The translations under genes and the position numbers were made by a program. The notes beneath the pieces were generated by a model. That model saw only the letters and a list, made by a program, of their open reading frames with translations, was not told the origin of the DNA and made no database searches. A stretch of 64,000 nucleotides of DNA from Streptomyces kurssanovii (GTDB lineage Bacteria > Actinomycetota > Actinomycetes > Streptomycetales > Streptomycetaceae): NCBI RefSeq assembly GCF_014649695.1, contig NZ_BMTN01000017.1:62001-126000 (forward strand), written 5' to 3'. This document shows positions 53,580 through 62,725 of this stretch, in pieces (positions within the stretch are counted from its first letter, which is position 1; each line of letters opens with the position of its first letter).

Positions 53580-54806
53580 CTAAAAGACGGAGATTCCTGC
53601 CTGCCTGCCGGTGGTCACCGGCTGGGGCTTCGGGTGGGTTCCTGTTTCTTCGCGCTGTGCCGGGACGAGTCCCGGTCTTACCCGCGCTCCGCAGGCTGAT
53701 ACGGCCAGTCCGGCCGCCTTCGCGATGTTTACCGCCGCGTTGATGTCCCGGTCAAGGACGGCCCCGCACGCGCCGCACGTCCACGTTCGGATGTGGAGGG
53801 GTTTGGGGCCGTCCTTGACGCCGCACTGCGAGCACACCTGAGACGTGGGCTCGAAGCGTCCGATGCGGATGAGGGTCCGGCCGTACTTCGCGGCCTTGTA
53901 CTCCAGCATCGTGGTGAACGCCGACCATCCGGCGTCGTGCACGGACTTGGCCATGCGGGTGCGGGCGAGTCCCTTGACTGCCAGGTCTTCCACTGCAACC
54001 GCTTGGTTATCACGGATCAGCTTGGTGGAGAGCTGGTGGTGGAACTCGCGCCGCGCATCGGCGGTCCGTGCGTGGGCGCGGGCAACCTTGATCCGAGCCT
54101 TCGCCCGGTTGCTGCTGCCCTTGGCCTTGCGGGATAGGTCCCGCTGGGCCTTCCTGAAGTTTTTCTCGGCCCGGCGCAGGAAGCGGGGGCTGCTGATCTT
54201 CGTTCCGTCGGACAGGATCGCGAAGTGGGTCAGGCCCAGGTCGATGCCGACCGCGCTGTCCGTGGCGGGCAGCGTCTCGGGATCGGTCTCGACGACGAAC
54301 GAGGCGAAGTGTCGGCCTGCGCTGTCCTTTATCACGGTCACCGTGGACGACGCCGACGGCAGGGTTCGGGACCACCTGACCGGAACGTCACCGATCTTGG
54401 GGAGCCGGAGCTTCCCGCCTGGGGTGACCTTCCATCCGGCGTTGGCGGTGAAGCGGACCGACTGCCGGGTGTCCTTGCGGGACTTGAACCGGGGCGGCCC
54501 CATCTTCGGTCGCTTGCCCTTGAGGCTGTCGAAGAAGTTCTTGTAGGCGGTGTCCAGGTCGCGGAGGGACTGCTGCAACACGACCGAGGACACCTCGGTG
54601 AGCCATGCCCGCTCGGGGGTTTTCTTCGAGGTAGTGAGCTGCTTGGACAGCTCTCGCGAGGGGATGAACGGCAGACCGGCGGAACGGGCGGTCTCACGGG
54701 CCCGGAGGGCATCGTTGAAGACAACCCGAGCACAGCCGAACGCTCTCGCCAACGCCATGCGCTGACCGGCGCTCGGGTACAGGCGGAAGCTGTACCGGAG
54801 CTGCAT
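53580..54806 (-). CDS. tnpB: RNA-guided nuclease TnpB (IS605 accessory protein)
   Basis: A 408-residue TnpB. The RuvC-like triad is complete: Asp in SAVGIDLGLTHFAIL, Glu in AVAVEDLAVKG and Asp in VLDRDINAAVNIAKA. The zinc ribbon is VCSQCGVKDG with WTCGACG. The N-terminal part begins MQLRYSFRLYPSAGQ and contains ALARAFGCARVVFNDAL. TnpB proteins cleave DNA guided by an RNA from the element's end and help it persist. The start at 54806 is the ATG before the conserved N terminus. Nothing suggests inactivation. Confidence 0.95.
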   Translation of the reverse strand: MQLRYSFRLYPSAGQRMALARAFGCARVVFNDALRARETARSAGLPFIPSRELSKQLTTSKKTPERAWLTEVSSVVLQQSLRDLDTAYKNFFDSLKGKRPKMGPPRFKSRKDTRQSVRFTANAGWKVTPGGKLRLPKIGDVPVRWSRTLPSASSTVTVIKDSAGRHFASFVVETDPETLPATDSAVGIDLGLTHFAILSDGTKISSPRFLRRAEKNFRKAQRDLSRKAKGSSNRAKARIKVARAHARTADARREFHHQLSTKLIRDNQAVAVEDLAVKGLARTRMAKSVHDAGWSAFTTMLEYKAAKYGRTLIRIGRFEPTSQVCSQCGVKDGPKPLHIRTWTCGACGAVLDRDINAAVNIAKAAGLAVSACGARVRPGLVPAQREETGTHPKPQPVTTGRQAGISVF

Positions 54807-54830
54807 GTCGATCACTATACCCTTTGGTTC

Positions 54831-55259
54831 ATGTCGCCACGGTGGAACCCAAATCCCGATGTACGCACGGGTCGGCACGTCGTCTTCAGTCTGCACGTCC
54901 ACTTGGTTTTTGTCACCAAGTACCGGCGCAAGGCCATGACCGACGCCATGCTGACGCGGTGCGAAGAGATCATGAGGGAGGTGTGCGGGGACTTCGAGGC
55001 CGAGCTGAAGCAGTTCAACGGCGAGGACGACCACGTACATCTTCTGGTGCACTACCCGCCCAAGGTCCAGCTCTCGAAGCTGGTCAACTCGCTCAAGGGC
55101 GTGTCCGCCCGGATGCTGCGCAAGGAGTACGACAGCCACGTCCGGCGGTACCTATGGGGCGGACACTTCTGGTCCGGCTCCTACTTCGCCGGGAGTTGCG
55201 GCGGCGCACCGCTGACCATGGTCAAGCAGTACATCGAGACTCAGAAGCGGCCCGTCTGA
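54831..55259 (+). CDS. tnpA: IS200/IS605 transposase TnpA (Y1 HUH)
   Basis: A 142-residue Y1 transposase. The HUH motif is in NGEDDHVHLLVHYPP, the catalytic Tyr in MVKQYIETQ, and the family opening is GRHVVFSLHVHLVFVTKYRR. Its length and motifs are complete, so it looks active. It starts 24 bases from the divergent tnpB start. Confidence 0.95.
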   Translation: MSPRWNPNPDVRTGRHVVFSLHVHLVFVTKYRRKAMTDAMLTRCEEIMREVCGDFEAELKQFNGEDDHVHLLVHYPPKVQLSKLVNSLKGVSARMLRKEYDSHVRRYLWGGHFWSGSYFAGSCGGAPLTMVKQYIETQKRPV

Positions 55260-55337
55260 CCGTCACCCCGGAGGCGCAGCGAACTCCGGCGCTTCGCGCC
55301 TCCGGGCGAGGATGCGCTTCACCCCCGCCCAAGGTCG

Positions 55338-56624
55338 GTGGTCCTGCTGTCGGTCGGGCATGCCTGCGTGGACGTGTATCAGGGTGCGGTGGCGTCGCTC
55401 GTGCCGTTCTTCGTGGCCGAGCGTGCCTACAGTTACGCCGCGGTGTCCGGGATCGTGCTTGCCGCGTCGGTGCTGTCGTCGGTGGCCCAGCCGGTGTTCG
55501 GGGTGCTGACCGACCGGTGGGCGATGCCCTGGCTGCTGCCGGTGAGCACACTGCTGGGCGGGGCGGGCATCGCGGGGAGCGGCGTGAGTGGCTCCTACGG
55601 GTGGACGCTGGTGTTCGTGGCGGTGTCGGGGCTGGGGGTGGCCGCCTACCATCCCGAGGCCGCCCGGGTCGCGCGGCTCGCCTGCCAGGGCAGTCACAAG
55701 GGGATGGGCTGGTTCTCCCTCGGCGGGAACCTCGGCTTCGCGTTCGCGCCCCTCATGGTCACCGCGGTCGTCGCCGGCGCAGGGCTGCGGCTGTCGCCGC
55801 TGCTCGTGGTGCCGGCTCTCGTCGGCAGCGTGCTGTGCCTGCCGGTGCTGAAGGCGCTGGAGAAGGACGGGAGGGCGCGTTGCGGCCCGGTGGTGACGAG
55901 GGCGGCCGACGACCGGGTGTCGTTCGGGAAGCTGTCGATGGCGGTGATCTGCCGGTCGGTCGTCTTCGTCGGCCTGAGTACCTTCATCTCGCTCTACGCA
56001 CGGCAGCGCACGGGGGGCGGCGCGGCGGCGGGCACCGCGGCGCTGTTCGTGCTCTACCTCGGCGGCGCGGTGGGCTCCGTGGTGGGCGGGCACCTGGCCG
56101 AGCGCTGGGACCGGGTCGTCGTGTGCCGCTGGTCGTACCTGGCCACGGCCGTCGCGGTCGCGGGGATCGTCACCGTCCCGGGGCCGGGCCTCTACGTGGT
56201 CGTGGCGCTGGCGTCCGCCGGCCTGTACGTGCCGTTCTCGCTGCAGGTCACCCTCGCTCAGGACTATCTGCCCTCGCGGGTCGGTACGGCCGGCGGGGTC
56301 ACTCTCGGGCTCACCGTCAGTGCCGGCGGCCTGGCCGGCCCTTTCATCGGGCAGCTCGCCGACGCGACGTCCCTGCGGACGGCGCTGGCCCCGCTGGTGG
56401 TGATGCCCGTGCTGGGCTGGCTGCTGCTGCGTTCCCTGCCGGAACCGGCGGCGCCGCGGCGCGTCATGGCGACGGCGCGGCAGGCCGGGGACGGGACGGA
56501 GGCGGAGGCCAGGGCGGGGGCGGGAGTGACGCACGGCGGCGCCGGCGGGTCGGGGGCCCGGCGAGGGCGGGGTGACGCGGGGCGGCGCCGGGGGCCGGCG
56601 GGGCTCAGGCCTGGAACTCGGTGA
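55338..56624 (+). CDS. MFS transporter, fosmidomycin-resistance type, possibly 5'-trimmed by the IS
   Basis: A protein of about 428 residues with some twelve hydrophobic segments. It opens MVLLSVGHACVDVYQGAVAS and has FGVLTDRWAMPW, FVAVSGLGVAAYHPEAARVA and LAQDYLPSRVGTAGGVTLG, matching FsR-type drug exporters. The first codon (GTG at 55338) has no ribosome site and lies only 30 bases from the IS605 end hairpin, so the natural start may have been removed. The last 60 residues are low-complexity Gly/Arg/Ala. Export substrate unknown. Confidence 0.85.
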   Translation: MVLLSVGHACVDVYQGAVASLVPFFVAERAYSYAAVSGIVLAASVLSSVAQPVFGVLTDRWAMPWLLPVSTLLGGAGIAGSGVSGSYGWTLVFVAVSGLGVAAYHPEAARVARLACQGSHKGMGWFSLGGNLGFAFAPLMVTAVVAGAGLRLSPLLVVPALVGSVLCLPVLKALEKDGRARCGPVVTRAADDRVSFGKLSMAVICRSVVFVGLSTFISLYARQRTGGGAAAGTAALFVLYLGGAVGSVVGGHLAERWDRVVVCRWSYLATAVAVAGIVTVPGPGLYVVVALASAGLYVPFSLQVTLAQDYLPSRVGTAGGVTLGLTVSAGGLAGPFIGQLADATSLRTALAPLVVMPVLGWLLLRSLPEPAAPRRVMATARQAGDGTEAEARAGAGVTHGGAGGSGARRGRGDAGRRRGPAGLRPGTR

Positions 56625-57138
56625 GGTCGATGCTGTGGACGCGCAGCGGAAAGCCGTACACGGGGTGCACCGTCTCGCGCTCGAGCACCATGCCGAGCTT
56701 GCGGATGACGTTCTCGGACGCGTCGTCCCCGGCGCGGCTGATGCTGATGACGCGGTCGAGTCCACGGTCCTGGAGCGCGAACTCGAGCGTCGCCTGGGCG
56801 GCTTCTGAGGCGTATCCCTGGCCCCAGAACGGGGAGCCGAGCCGCCAGCTGATCGCCACGGCGGGCATCACCTCCGGCAGGAACTCGGGCACGGACAGTC
56901 CGGTGAAGCCGGCCAGTTCGCCGGAGGCGAGCAGTTCGACGGCGAAGAGACCGAAGCCCTCCTCGTCCCATTCCTCTTCCCACTGCTCGATCGCCTCGGC
57001 GGTGTCCTCGAGATCGAGCGGGGAGCCGTCGTCGACCCAGCGCATGACCTGGGGGTCCGCGTTGATGTCCGCCATCGGCGCGAGGTCGTCGTCGTGCCAG
57101 CGGCGGAGGAGGAGGCGGGGGGTGCGGATCTCGGTCAT
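56605..57138 (-). CDS. GNAT acetyltransferase, RimJ/RimL type
   Basis: A 177-residue acetyltransferase: TPRLLLRRWHDDDLAPMADI at the N terminus, AISWRLGSPFWGQGYASEAA as the acetyl-CoA site and VIRKLGMVLERETVHPVYGF near the end. This is the RimJ/RimL subgroup, which acetylates ribosomal proteins or small molecules. It is convergent with the MFS gene and overlaps its end by 20 bases. Confidence 0.9.
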   Translation of the reverse strand: MTEIRTPRLLLRRWHDDDLAPMADINADPQVMRWVDDGSPLDLEDTAEAIEQWEEEWDEEGFGLFAVELLASGELAGFTGLSVPEFLPEVMPAVAISWRLGSPFWGQGYASEAAQATLEFALQDRGLDRVISISRAGDDASENVIRKLGMVLERETVHPVYGFPLRVHSIDLTEFQA

Positions 57139-57274
57139 GGACGCTCATCCTGCCGGAGGCAGGGGGGTCACCGTTAATCGGTGCCCGTGCCGGTCTGCGG
57201 CGTGAGGGCGGCGCAGGCGGGCCCGGCCGGGGGTGGGGGCGCGCTGGTAAAATGGGGTCACGCTTCGTCGTTCT

Positions 57275-57302
57275 GGGGCCCGTACCAAGGGGTGCGGGCC
57301 CC
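57275..57302 (+). promoter_or_regulatory. Leader hairpin upstream of the RNA helicase gene
   Basis: GGGGCCCG pairs perfectly with CGGGCCCC across a 12-base loop, 38 bases before the helicase start and after the sequence AAAATGGGG. It lies in the untranslated leader. DEAD-box helicase messages are often controlled through leader structure in the cold, so it may be regulatory, or it may be a terminator of upstream transcription. Confidence 0.5.
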
Positions 57303-57339
57303 GGCTCGTTCCGGGCGCCAGACCACGGAAGGGTCCCCC

Positions 57340-58743
57340 ATGAATGCGAAGCCGTCAGCCGCCGGGCGCCTCGGTGCCGGCACAGATCGGCCGTCGGCGG
57401 TGCGGGGTGAGCTCTCTGCGGTGACGCTGACGCCCGGTTCGCCGCCCGCGCAGTCGTTCGCCGAACTGGGGCTGCCCCCGGAAGTGGCGCGGGTGATGGC
57501 CGATTCCGGGGTGACGGAGCCGTTCCCGATCCAGGCGGCCACCCTGCCCGACGCGCTGGCCGGCCGGGACATCCTCGGCCGTGCGCGGACCGGGTCGGGC
57601 AAGACTCTCGCCTTCGGGCTGGCCCTGCTCACCCGTACCGCGGGCCGGCGCGCCGAGCCGAAGCGGCCGCTGGGGCTGGTCCTGGTGCCGACCCGGGAGC
57701 TGGCGCAGCAGGTGAGCGACGTGCTGGCCCCGTACGCGCTGGCGCTGGGGCTGCGGCCGGCGACGGTGGTGGGCGGGTTGTCGATCGGGCGGCAGGCGGC
57801 GGCGCTGCGGGCCGGTGTGGAGGTGGTCGTCGCGACCCCGGGCCGGCTGGCCGACCTGGTGGCGCGCCGGGACTGCCATCTGGACCAGGTGCGGATCGCG
57901 GTGCTGGACGAGGCGGACCAGATGTGCGACATGGGGTTCCTGCCCCAGGTGTCGGAGCTGTTGGACCAGGTGCGGCCGGGTGGGCAGCGGATGCTGTTCT
58001 CGGCCACCTTGGACCGCAACGTCGATCTTCTGGTCGGGCGCTACCTCCAAGACCCGGTGCAGGCGACGGTCGACCGGGCGGCGGGCGCGGTGACCACGAT
58101 GGAGCACCATGTGCTGAACATCCATCCGGCGGACAAGTACGCCACGGCCACGGAGATCGCCGCCCGGGACGGGCGGGTGCTGATGTTCCTGGACACCAAG
58201 CACGCGGTCGACCAGTTCACCCGTCATCTGCGCGCCAGCGGTGTCCGGGCGGCCGCGCTGCACAGCGGGAAGTCGCAGCCGCAGCGCACGCATACGCTCG
58301 CCCAGTTCAAGAGCGGCGAGGTCACCGTGCTGGTGGCCACCAATGTGGCCGCGCGGGGCATCCATGTCGACGCGCTCGACCTTGTCGTCAACGTCGATCC
58401 GCCCGCCGATCCCAAGGACTATCTCCACCGGGGCGGGCGTACGGCGCGTGCGGGCGAGTCGGGCCGGGTGGTCACCCTGGTCACGCCGGGCCAGCGGCGT
58501 GACGTGAACCGGATGATGTCCGACGCCGGGATCCGGCCGGTGGTCACACAGGTGCGCTCCGGCGAGGAGAAGCTGGCGGGCATCACCGGGGCGAAGCGGC
58601 CGCCTGTCGCGGACAAGTCAGCCGGCGGCAACGCGCCCTTCCGGGGTCTGGGCGCCCGGGCCCCGAAGGAGTCACGCAGGACGGCCGAGGCCCGCGGTCT
58701 CGCGGAGGCGCGCAGGGCGGCCCGGGTCCGCCGCGGTCACTGA
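57340..58743 (+). CDS. DEAD-box ATP-dependent RNA helicase
   Basis: A 467-residue DEAD-box helicase. Q motif FAELGLPPEVARVMADSG and PFPIQAATLP; motif I ARTGSGKTLAF; Ia VPTRELAQQ; II VLDEADQMCDMGF; III FSATL; IV-VI VLMFLDTKHAVDQF, VATNVAARGIHVDALD and HRGGRTARAGESG. The C-terminal 70 residues are basic and likely bind RNA. The start is an ATG after GGAAGGG. It probably remodels structured RNA in ribosome assembly or cold adaptation. Confidence 0.95.
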   Translation: MNAKPSAAGRLGAGTDRPSAVRGELSAVTLTPGSPPAQSFAELGLPPEVARVMADSGVTEPFPIQAATLPDALAGRDILGRARTGSGKTLAFGLALLTRTAGRRAEPKRPLGLVLVPTRELAQQVSDVLAPYALALGLRPATVVGGLSIGRQAAALRAGVEVVVATPGRLADLVARRDCHLDQVRIAVLDEADQMCDMGFLPQVSELLDQVRPGGQRMLFSATLDRNVDLLVGRYLQDPVQATVDRAAGAVTTMEHHVLNIHPADKYATATEIAARDGRVLMFLDTKHAVDQFTRHLRASGVRAAALHSGKSQPQRTHTLAQFKSGEVTVLVATNVAARGIHVDALDLVVNVDPPADPKDYLHRGGRTARAGESGRVVTLVTPGQRRDVNRMMSDAGIRPVVTQVRSGEEKLAGITGAKRPPVADKSAGGNAPFRGLGARAPKESRRTAEARGLAEARRAARVRRGH

Positions 58744-58854
58744 CGGTCGTTCAGTAGCGACCTCGGGAAAAGTAGTTCTTCTTCCTGTGACCGCCCTTCG
58801 GCGCTCCCCCGCGCCACGTGCCGGCCCGCCCCGGCGGGTGCGGGATGTCGCGTC

Positions 58855-60588
58855 TCATTCTTCTGTGCTGTTCTCGTCCCGGCTCATGGGTGCCACGCCC
58901 TTGCCGGGTTCGACGACGTCGCGCCGGCCGGCGGCCTCGGCGGCGTCGAACTGTGTGACCACCGGGTGGTGGAGGTCGAAGGCGGGCGACTCGGAACGGA
59001 TCCGGGGCAGCGTGGTGAAGTTGTGCCGCGGCGGGGGGCACGAGGTGGCCCATTCCAGGGAGCGGCCGTAGCCCCACGGGTCGTCGACCTCGATGCGCTT
59101 GCCGCTCTTCGCCGTCTTCCAGACGTTGTAGAAGAACGGGAGCGTGGAGGCGCCCAGGAGGAACGCTCCGATGCTGGCGACGGTGTTGAGAGCGGTGAAG
59201 CCGTCGGCGGCGAGATAGTCGGCGTAGCGCCGTGGCATGCCTTCCGCGCCGAGCCAGTGCTGGACGAGGAACGTGGTGTGGAAGCCGGTGAACAGCGTCC
59301 AGAAGTGGATCTTGCCGAGGCGTTCGTCGAGCATCGTGCCGGTCATCTTGGGCCACCAGAAGTGGAAGCCGGCGAACATGGCGAACACGACGGTGCCGAA
59401 GACGACGTAGTGGAAGTGGGCCACGACGAAGTAGCTGTCGGTGACGTGGAAGTCGAGCGGCGGCGAGGCGAGGATGATGCCGGTCAGGCCGCCGAAGAGG
59501 AACGTGACGAGAAAGCCGACGGACCACAGCATCGGCGTCTCGAAGGACAGTGATCCCCTCCACATGGTGCCGATCCAGTTGAAGAACTTCACCCCGGTAG
59601 GCACCGCGATGAGGAAGGTCATGAAGGAGAAGAACGGCAGCAGGACCGCGCCGGTCGCGAACATGTGATGGGCCCACACGGTCACCGACAGTGCCGTGAT
59701 CGCGATGGTCGCCCCGATCAGGCCGACGTAGCCGAAGATCGGTTTCCGGGAGAAGACGGGGAGGATCTCCGTGACGATGCCGAAGAACGGCAGGGCGATG
59801 ATGTAGACCTCGGGGTGGCCGAAGAACCAGAACAGGTGCTGCCACAGGAGTGCGCCGCCGTTCTCCGGGTTGAACACCTGTGCGCCGAAACGCCGGTCGG
59901 CCTCCAGGACCAGTAGCGCGGCCGCGAGGACGGGGAAGGCGAAGAGCACCAGGACCGAGGTGAACAGGATGTTCCAGGTGAAGATCGGCATCCGGAACAT
60001 CGTCATTCCCGGCGCGCGCAGGCAGATGATCGTCGTGATGAAGTTGACGGCGCCGAGGATCGTGCCGAACCCGGACAGTGCCAGGCCCATGATCCACAGG
60101 TCGCCGCCCACGTACGGCGAGCGCTCGCCGCCGCTGAGCGGCGTGTAGGCGGTCCAGCCGAAGTCGGCGGCCCCTTGGGGAGTGAACAGGCTGCTCAGCA
60201 CGATCAGTCCGCCGAAGAAGAACAGCCAGAACGACAGCATGTTCAGCCGGGGGAACGCCACGTCGGGAGAGCCGATCTGCAACGGCATGACGGCATTGGC
60301 GAAACCCGCGAAGGTGGGCGTCGCGAACAGCAGCAGCATGATGGTGCCGTGCATGGTGAACGTCTGGTTGTACTGCTCGCTCGAGAGGATCTGGATGCCC
60401 GGCCGGGCCAGTTCCGCACGGAGCAGCAGGGCCATCACCCCGGCGACGACGAAGAACAGGAACGAAGCGATCAGGTAGAGGTGCCCGATCTTCTTGTGAT
60501 CCGTGGTCGTCAGCCACACGATGACGACCTGGCCCCGCGTGCGGCCCTTCACGGGAACGGGTGCCGGCGTACGGGTGGATGTGACCAT
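58855..60588 (-). CDS. ctaD: Cytochrome c oxidase subunit I (aa3-type)
   Basis: A 577-residue heme-copper oxidase subunit with twelve membrane segments. Ligand motifs are visible: [13 protein letters not shown] (heme a His), [15 protein letters not shown] with the Cu-B His and cross-linked Tyr, [10 protein letters not shown] (two Cu-B His) and [14 protein letters not shown] (heme His pair). The N terminus has [11 protein letters not shown] and the C-terminal tail is [20 protein letters not shown]. The start at 60588 was chosen because upstream text is not family-like. No other oxidase genes lie next to it, so it is probably a second, unlinked ctaD copy. Confidence 0.96.
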   Translation of the reverse strand: MVTSTRTPAPVPVKGRTRGQVVIVWLTTTDHKKIGHLYLIASFLFFVVAGVMALLLRAELARPGIQILSSEQYNQTFTMHGTIMLLLFATPTFAGFANAVMPLQIGSPDVAFPRLNMLSFWLFFFGGLIVLSSLFTPQGAADFGWTAYTPLSGGERSPYVGGDLWIMGLALSGFGTILGAVNFITTIICLRAPGMTMFRMPIFTWNILFTSVLVLFAFPVLAAALLVLEADRRFGAQVFNPENGGALLWQHLFWFFGHPEVYIIALPFFGIVTEILPVFSRKPIFGYVGLIGATIAITALSVTVWAHHMFATGAVLLPFFSFMTFLIAVPTGVKFFNWIGTMWRGSLSFETPMLWSVGFLVTFLFGGLTGIILASPPLDFHVTDSYFVVAHFHYVVFGTVVFAMFAGFHFWWPKMTGTMLDERLGKIHFWTLFTGFHTTFLVQHWLGAEGMPRRYADYLAADGFTALNTVASIGAFLLGASTLPFFYNVWKTAKSGKRIEVDDPWGYGRSLEWATSCPPPRHNFTTLPRIRSESPAFDLHHPVVTQFDAAEAAGRRDVVEPGKGVAPMSRDENSTEE

Positions 60589-60771
60589 GTGTGACCCCCG
60601 GGCGGTTCTGGCGGTTCCTTCGTGCGCGGTTCGGAAAGCGGCGGTTGCGAAGCGGTGGAGTGCCCAGCCAACGCGATGCCACACGTAATGCCGCGAAGCC
60701 GCGCCGGGGCCTGCGGACATGCCCTCGGCCGGGTCAGCGGGGCGGGGCCCGCGGACGGCCGCGGGCCAGGG

Positions 60772-62421
60772 CTACTTGCCTTCCGGCAGCGGCTCCGCCT
60801 CGCACACCGCGCCGCTCTTCGGGAGCTTCCCGTCGAACAGATACGCGTTGACGGCGCTCTGCACGCACGCGTTCCCGCTGTCGTAGGCGCCGTGGCCCTC
60901 GCCCTTGTAGGTGAGCTCGAAGCCCACGCCCTTGCCGAGCTGCTCCGCCATGCGGGCGGCGCCCTCGTAAGGGGTGGCGGGGTCCCCGGTGTTGCCGACC
61001 AGCAGGATCGGCGGCGCGCCCGGCGCACTCACCTCGGGGTGTTCGGCCTCTCCCGGCACCGGCCAGCCGTCGCAGACGAGTGTGCCCCACGCCAGGGTGG
61101 GCCCGAACAGGAGCGACTTTCCGATGAATTCGGGCATCTTGGCCTCCACGTCCGCCACGGTGTAGCGGTCGCTGGAGTCGTCGCAGGTGATGGCCCTGAA
61201 GGCGTCGTCCTCGTTGCTCTCGTTGTCGTTGCCGGCGGTGTCGCCGTCCCCGTCGCCGCCGGAGCCGCGCTGTCCCAGCTCCTCCGCGAGGTCCAGCATG
61301 ATGTCGCCGTTGCCGATGGCGGCTGCTTCCAGGCCCACCAGGAGGGCGGGCCAGAACTCCTGCCGGTAGAGCGCACCGGTGATCGCGCCGGTGAGCTTGT
61401 TGCCGTCGAGCTCGCTTCCGTCGGAGGTGGGGAGCGGAGTGTCGTCGAGGTCGGCCTCGAGTTCCACGGTGGTGTCCACGATCTCCTCGGCGTCGTCGCC
61501 GAGCGTGCAGCCCTGCTCGGCGCACCATGCGGCGAAGTGGTCGAAGGCGAGCTGGAACCCTCCGGCCTGCCCGAGGGCTTCCTCCATCGTGTTCCGGGTG
61601 GGGTCGACGACGCCGTCCAGAACGGCCCGGCCGACGTTCTTGGGGAACAGGTGGGCGTAGACGCCGCCGAGCTGGGTGCCGTACGAGATCCCGAAGTAGT
61701 GGAGCTTCTCGTCGCCGAGGACATGCCGCATCAGGTCCATGTCCCGGGCGGCCTCGGTGGTGCCGACGTGCCCGAGGATGTCGCCGGAGTTCTTCTTGCA
61801 CGCCGCGGCCATCTCCCGGTTGAACTCGACCAGCGCGTTGTTCTCGTCGCCGCCGTCGTCGGGGGTGTCGTCCACCTCGTCCTCGTCGGCGGCGCCGGCG
61901 TCCAGACAGCGCACGCCCCGGCTGTTGCCGACGCCGCGCGGGTCGAAGCTGACCAGGTCGTACCGGGAGCGGAGCTTCTCGTAGTCGGGGGCGAGGCCGG
62001 GCAGGGTGGCGACTCCCGATTCCCCGGGGCCGCCGAAGTTGAAGAGCAGCGAACCGATCCGGTCGTCGGCGTCGCCGCTGGAGCGGGCCCGGATCAGCGC
62101 CAAGCCGATCGACTCCCCGGAGGGCTTCTTCCAGTCCAGCGGCGCCCGCAGGGTGGTGCACTGCCACCGGGTGCCGTCCGGCAGGGGGTCGGGGGCCTCG
62201 CCGCCGCCCTGGACGGGCGAGGGGGCCGGGCAGTCCTTCCAGTCCAGGGACTGCTTCCACAACCGGCCTTCGTCGTGTCCGTCGGTCGCTGCGCCGCCGC
62301 GGCCGACGCGACCGCCTTGGTCGCCGTCCTGTGCCGCCGGCGTGCAGGCCGTCAAGGAGCAGGAGAGCAGTGTGGCGGTGGACAGCAGGACAGCGGCGGA
62401 TATCGCTCGTGTGGAGGGCAT
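60772..62421 (-). CDS. Lipoprotein alpha/beta-hydrolase, tripeptidyl aminopeptidase type
   Basis: A 549-residue secreted lipoprotein of the Streptomyces SlpD/SlpE and tripeptidyl aminopeptidase group. The lipobox is LLSCSLTAC. The oxyanion segment is LLFNFGGPGESG, the nucleophile YFGISYGTQLGG, the acid LLVGNTGDPATPYEGA and the His KGEGHGAYDSG. A helical cap containing an Asp/Glu-rich insertion (about residues 380-400) lies between. It releases short peptides from protein N termini outside the cell. Confidence 0.93.
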   Translation of the reverse strand: MPSTRAISAAVLLSTATLLSCSLTACTPAAQDGDQGGRVGRGGAATDGHDEGRLWKQSLDWKDCPAPSPVQGGGEAPDPLPDGTRWQCTTLRAPLDWKKPSGESIGLALIRARSSGDADDRIGSLLFNFGGPGESGVATLPGLAPDYEKLRSRYDLVSFDPRGVGNSRGVRCLDAGAADEDEVDDTPDDGGDENNALVEFNREMAAACKKNSGDILGHVGTTEAARDMDLMRHVLGDEKLHYFGISYGTQLGGVYAHLFPKNVGRAVLDGVVDPTRNTMEEALGQAGGFQLAFDHFAAWCAEQGCTLGDDAEEIVDTTVELEADLDDTPLPTSDGSELDGNKLTGAITGALYRQEFWPALLVGLEAAAIGNGDIMLDLAEELGQRGSGGDGDGDTAGNDNESNEDDAFRAITCDDSSDRYTVADVEAKMPEFIGKSLLFGPTLAWGTLVCDGWPVPGEAEHPEVSAPGAPPILLVGNTGDPATPYEGAARMAEQLGKGVGFELTYKGEGHGAYDSGNACVQSAVNAYLFDGKLPKSGAVCEAEPLPEGK

Positions 62422-62580
62422 GGCCCTCAGCTTCTGGCGGCCCTGCCGGAGGCGCACGGGCACGGCGTCCGTTCGGGGGCCATGTTCGAGGACCTGCCCG
62501 GCGGCCGGCCTCGGTGTTCTCCTGCGGCGGCGTGCAGCCGGGGGTGAGCACCTCCTCGTGCGGGCGCCGGGGCGGCCGGG

Positions 62581-62625
62581 CCGGTCGGGCCGGTCGGGCC
62601 GGTCGGGCCGGTCGGGCCGGTCGGG
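62581..62625. repeat. Nine-base tandem repeat, five copies
   Basis: CCGGTCGGG is repeated five times without change, between the peptidase start and the methyltransferase gene. It is outside coding sequence and likely to vary in copy number. Confidence 0.9.
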
Positions 62626-62725
62626 GTCTCGGTGGAATGTGTGCCGAACGGGTGAGCCTGCGCCCGGCGGGGCCGCCCGTGGTTAGCATCCGGGAAGGGG
62701 GACGCCCACCGACACGGAGGCCGTC

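Larger units (their letters stand above)
53572..55306. mobile_element. IS200/IS605-family insertion sequence, divergent tnpA and tnpB
   Basis: Both genes are present and intact and point outward. Each outer end has a subterminal hairpin as expected for this family: TCTCCG/CGGAGA at 53572-53593 beside the tnpB stop, and CCCGGAGGCGC/GCGCCTCCGGG at 55267-55306 after tnpA. There are no inverted repeats or target duplication, consistent with single-strand transposition. The element lies between an ECF sigma gene and an MFS gene whose normal start appears to be missing. Exact ends cannot be fixed without an empty site. Confidence 0.85.

Noticed and set aside
53580-54806. TnpB considered as a small Cas12-type protein because of the CRISPR remnants 1.4 kb away
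   Set aside because: The divergent tnpA, the end hairpins and the typical TnpB length and zinc ribbon identify an IS605 element; there is no sign of an association with the arrays.
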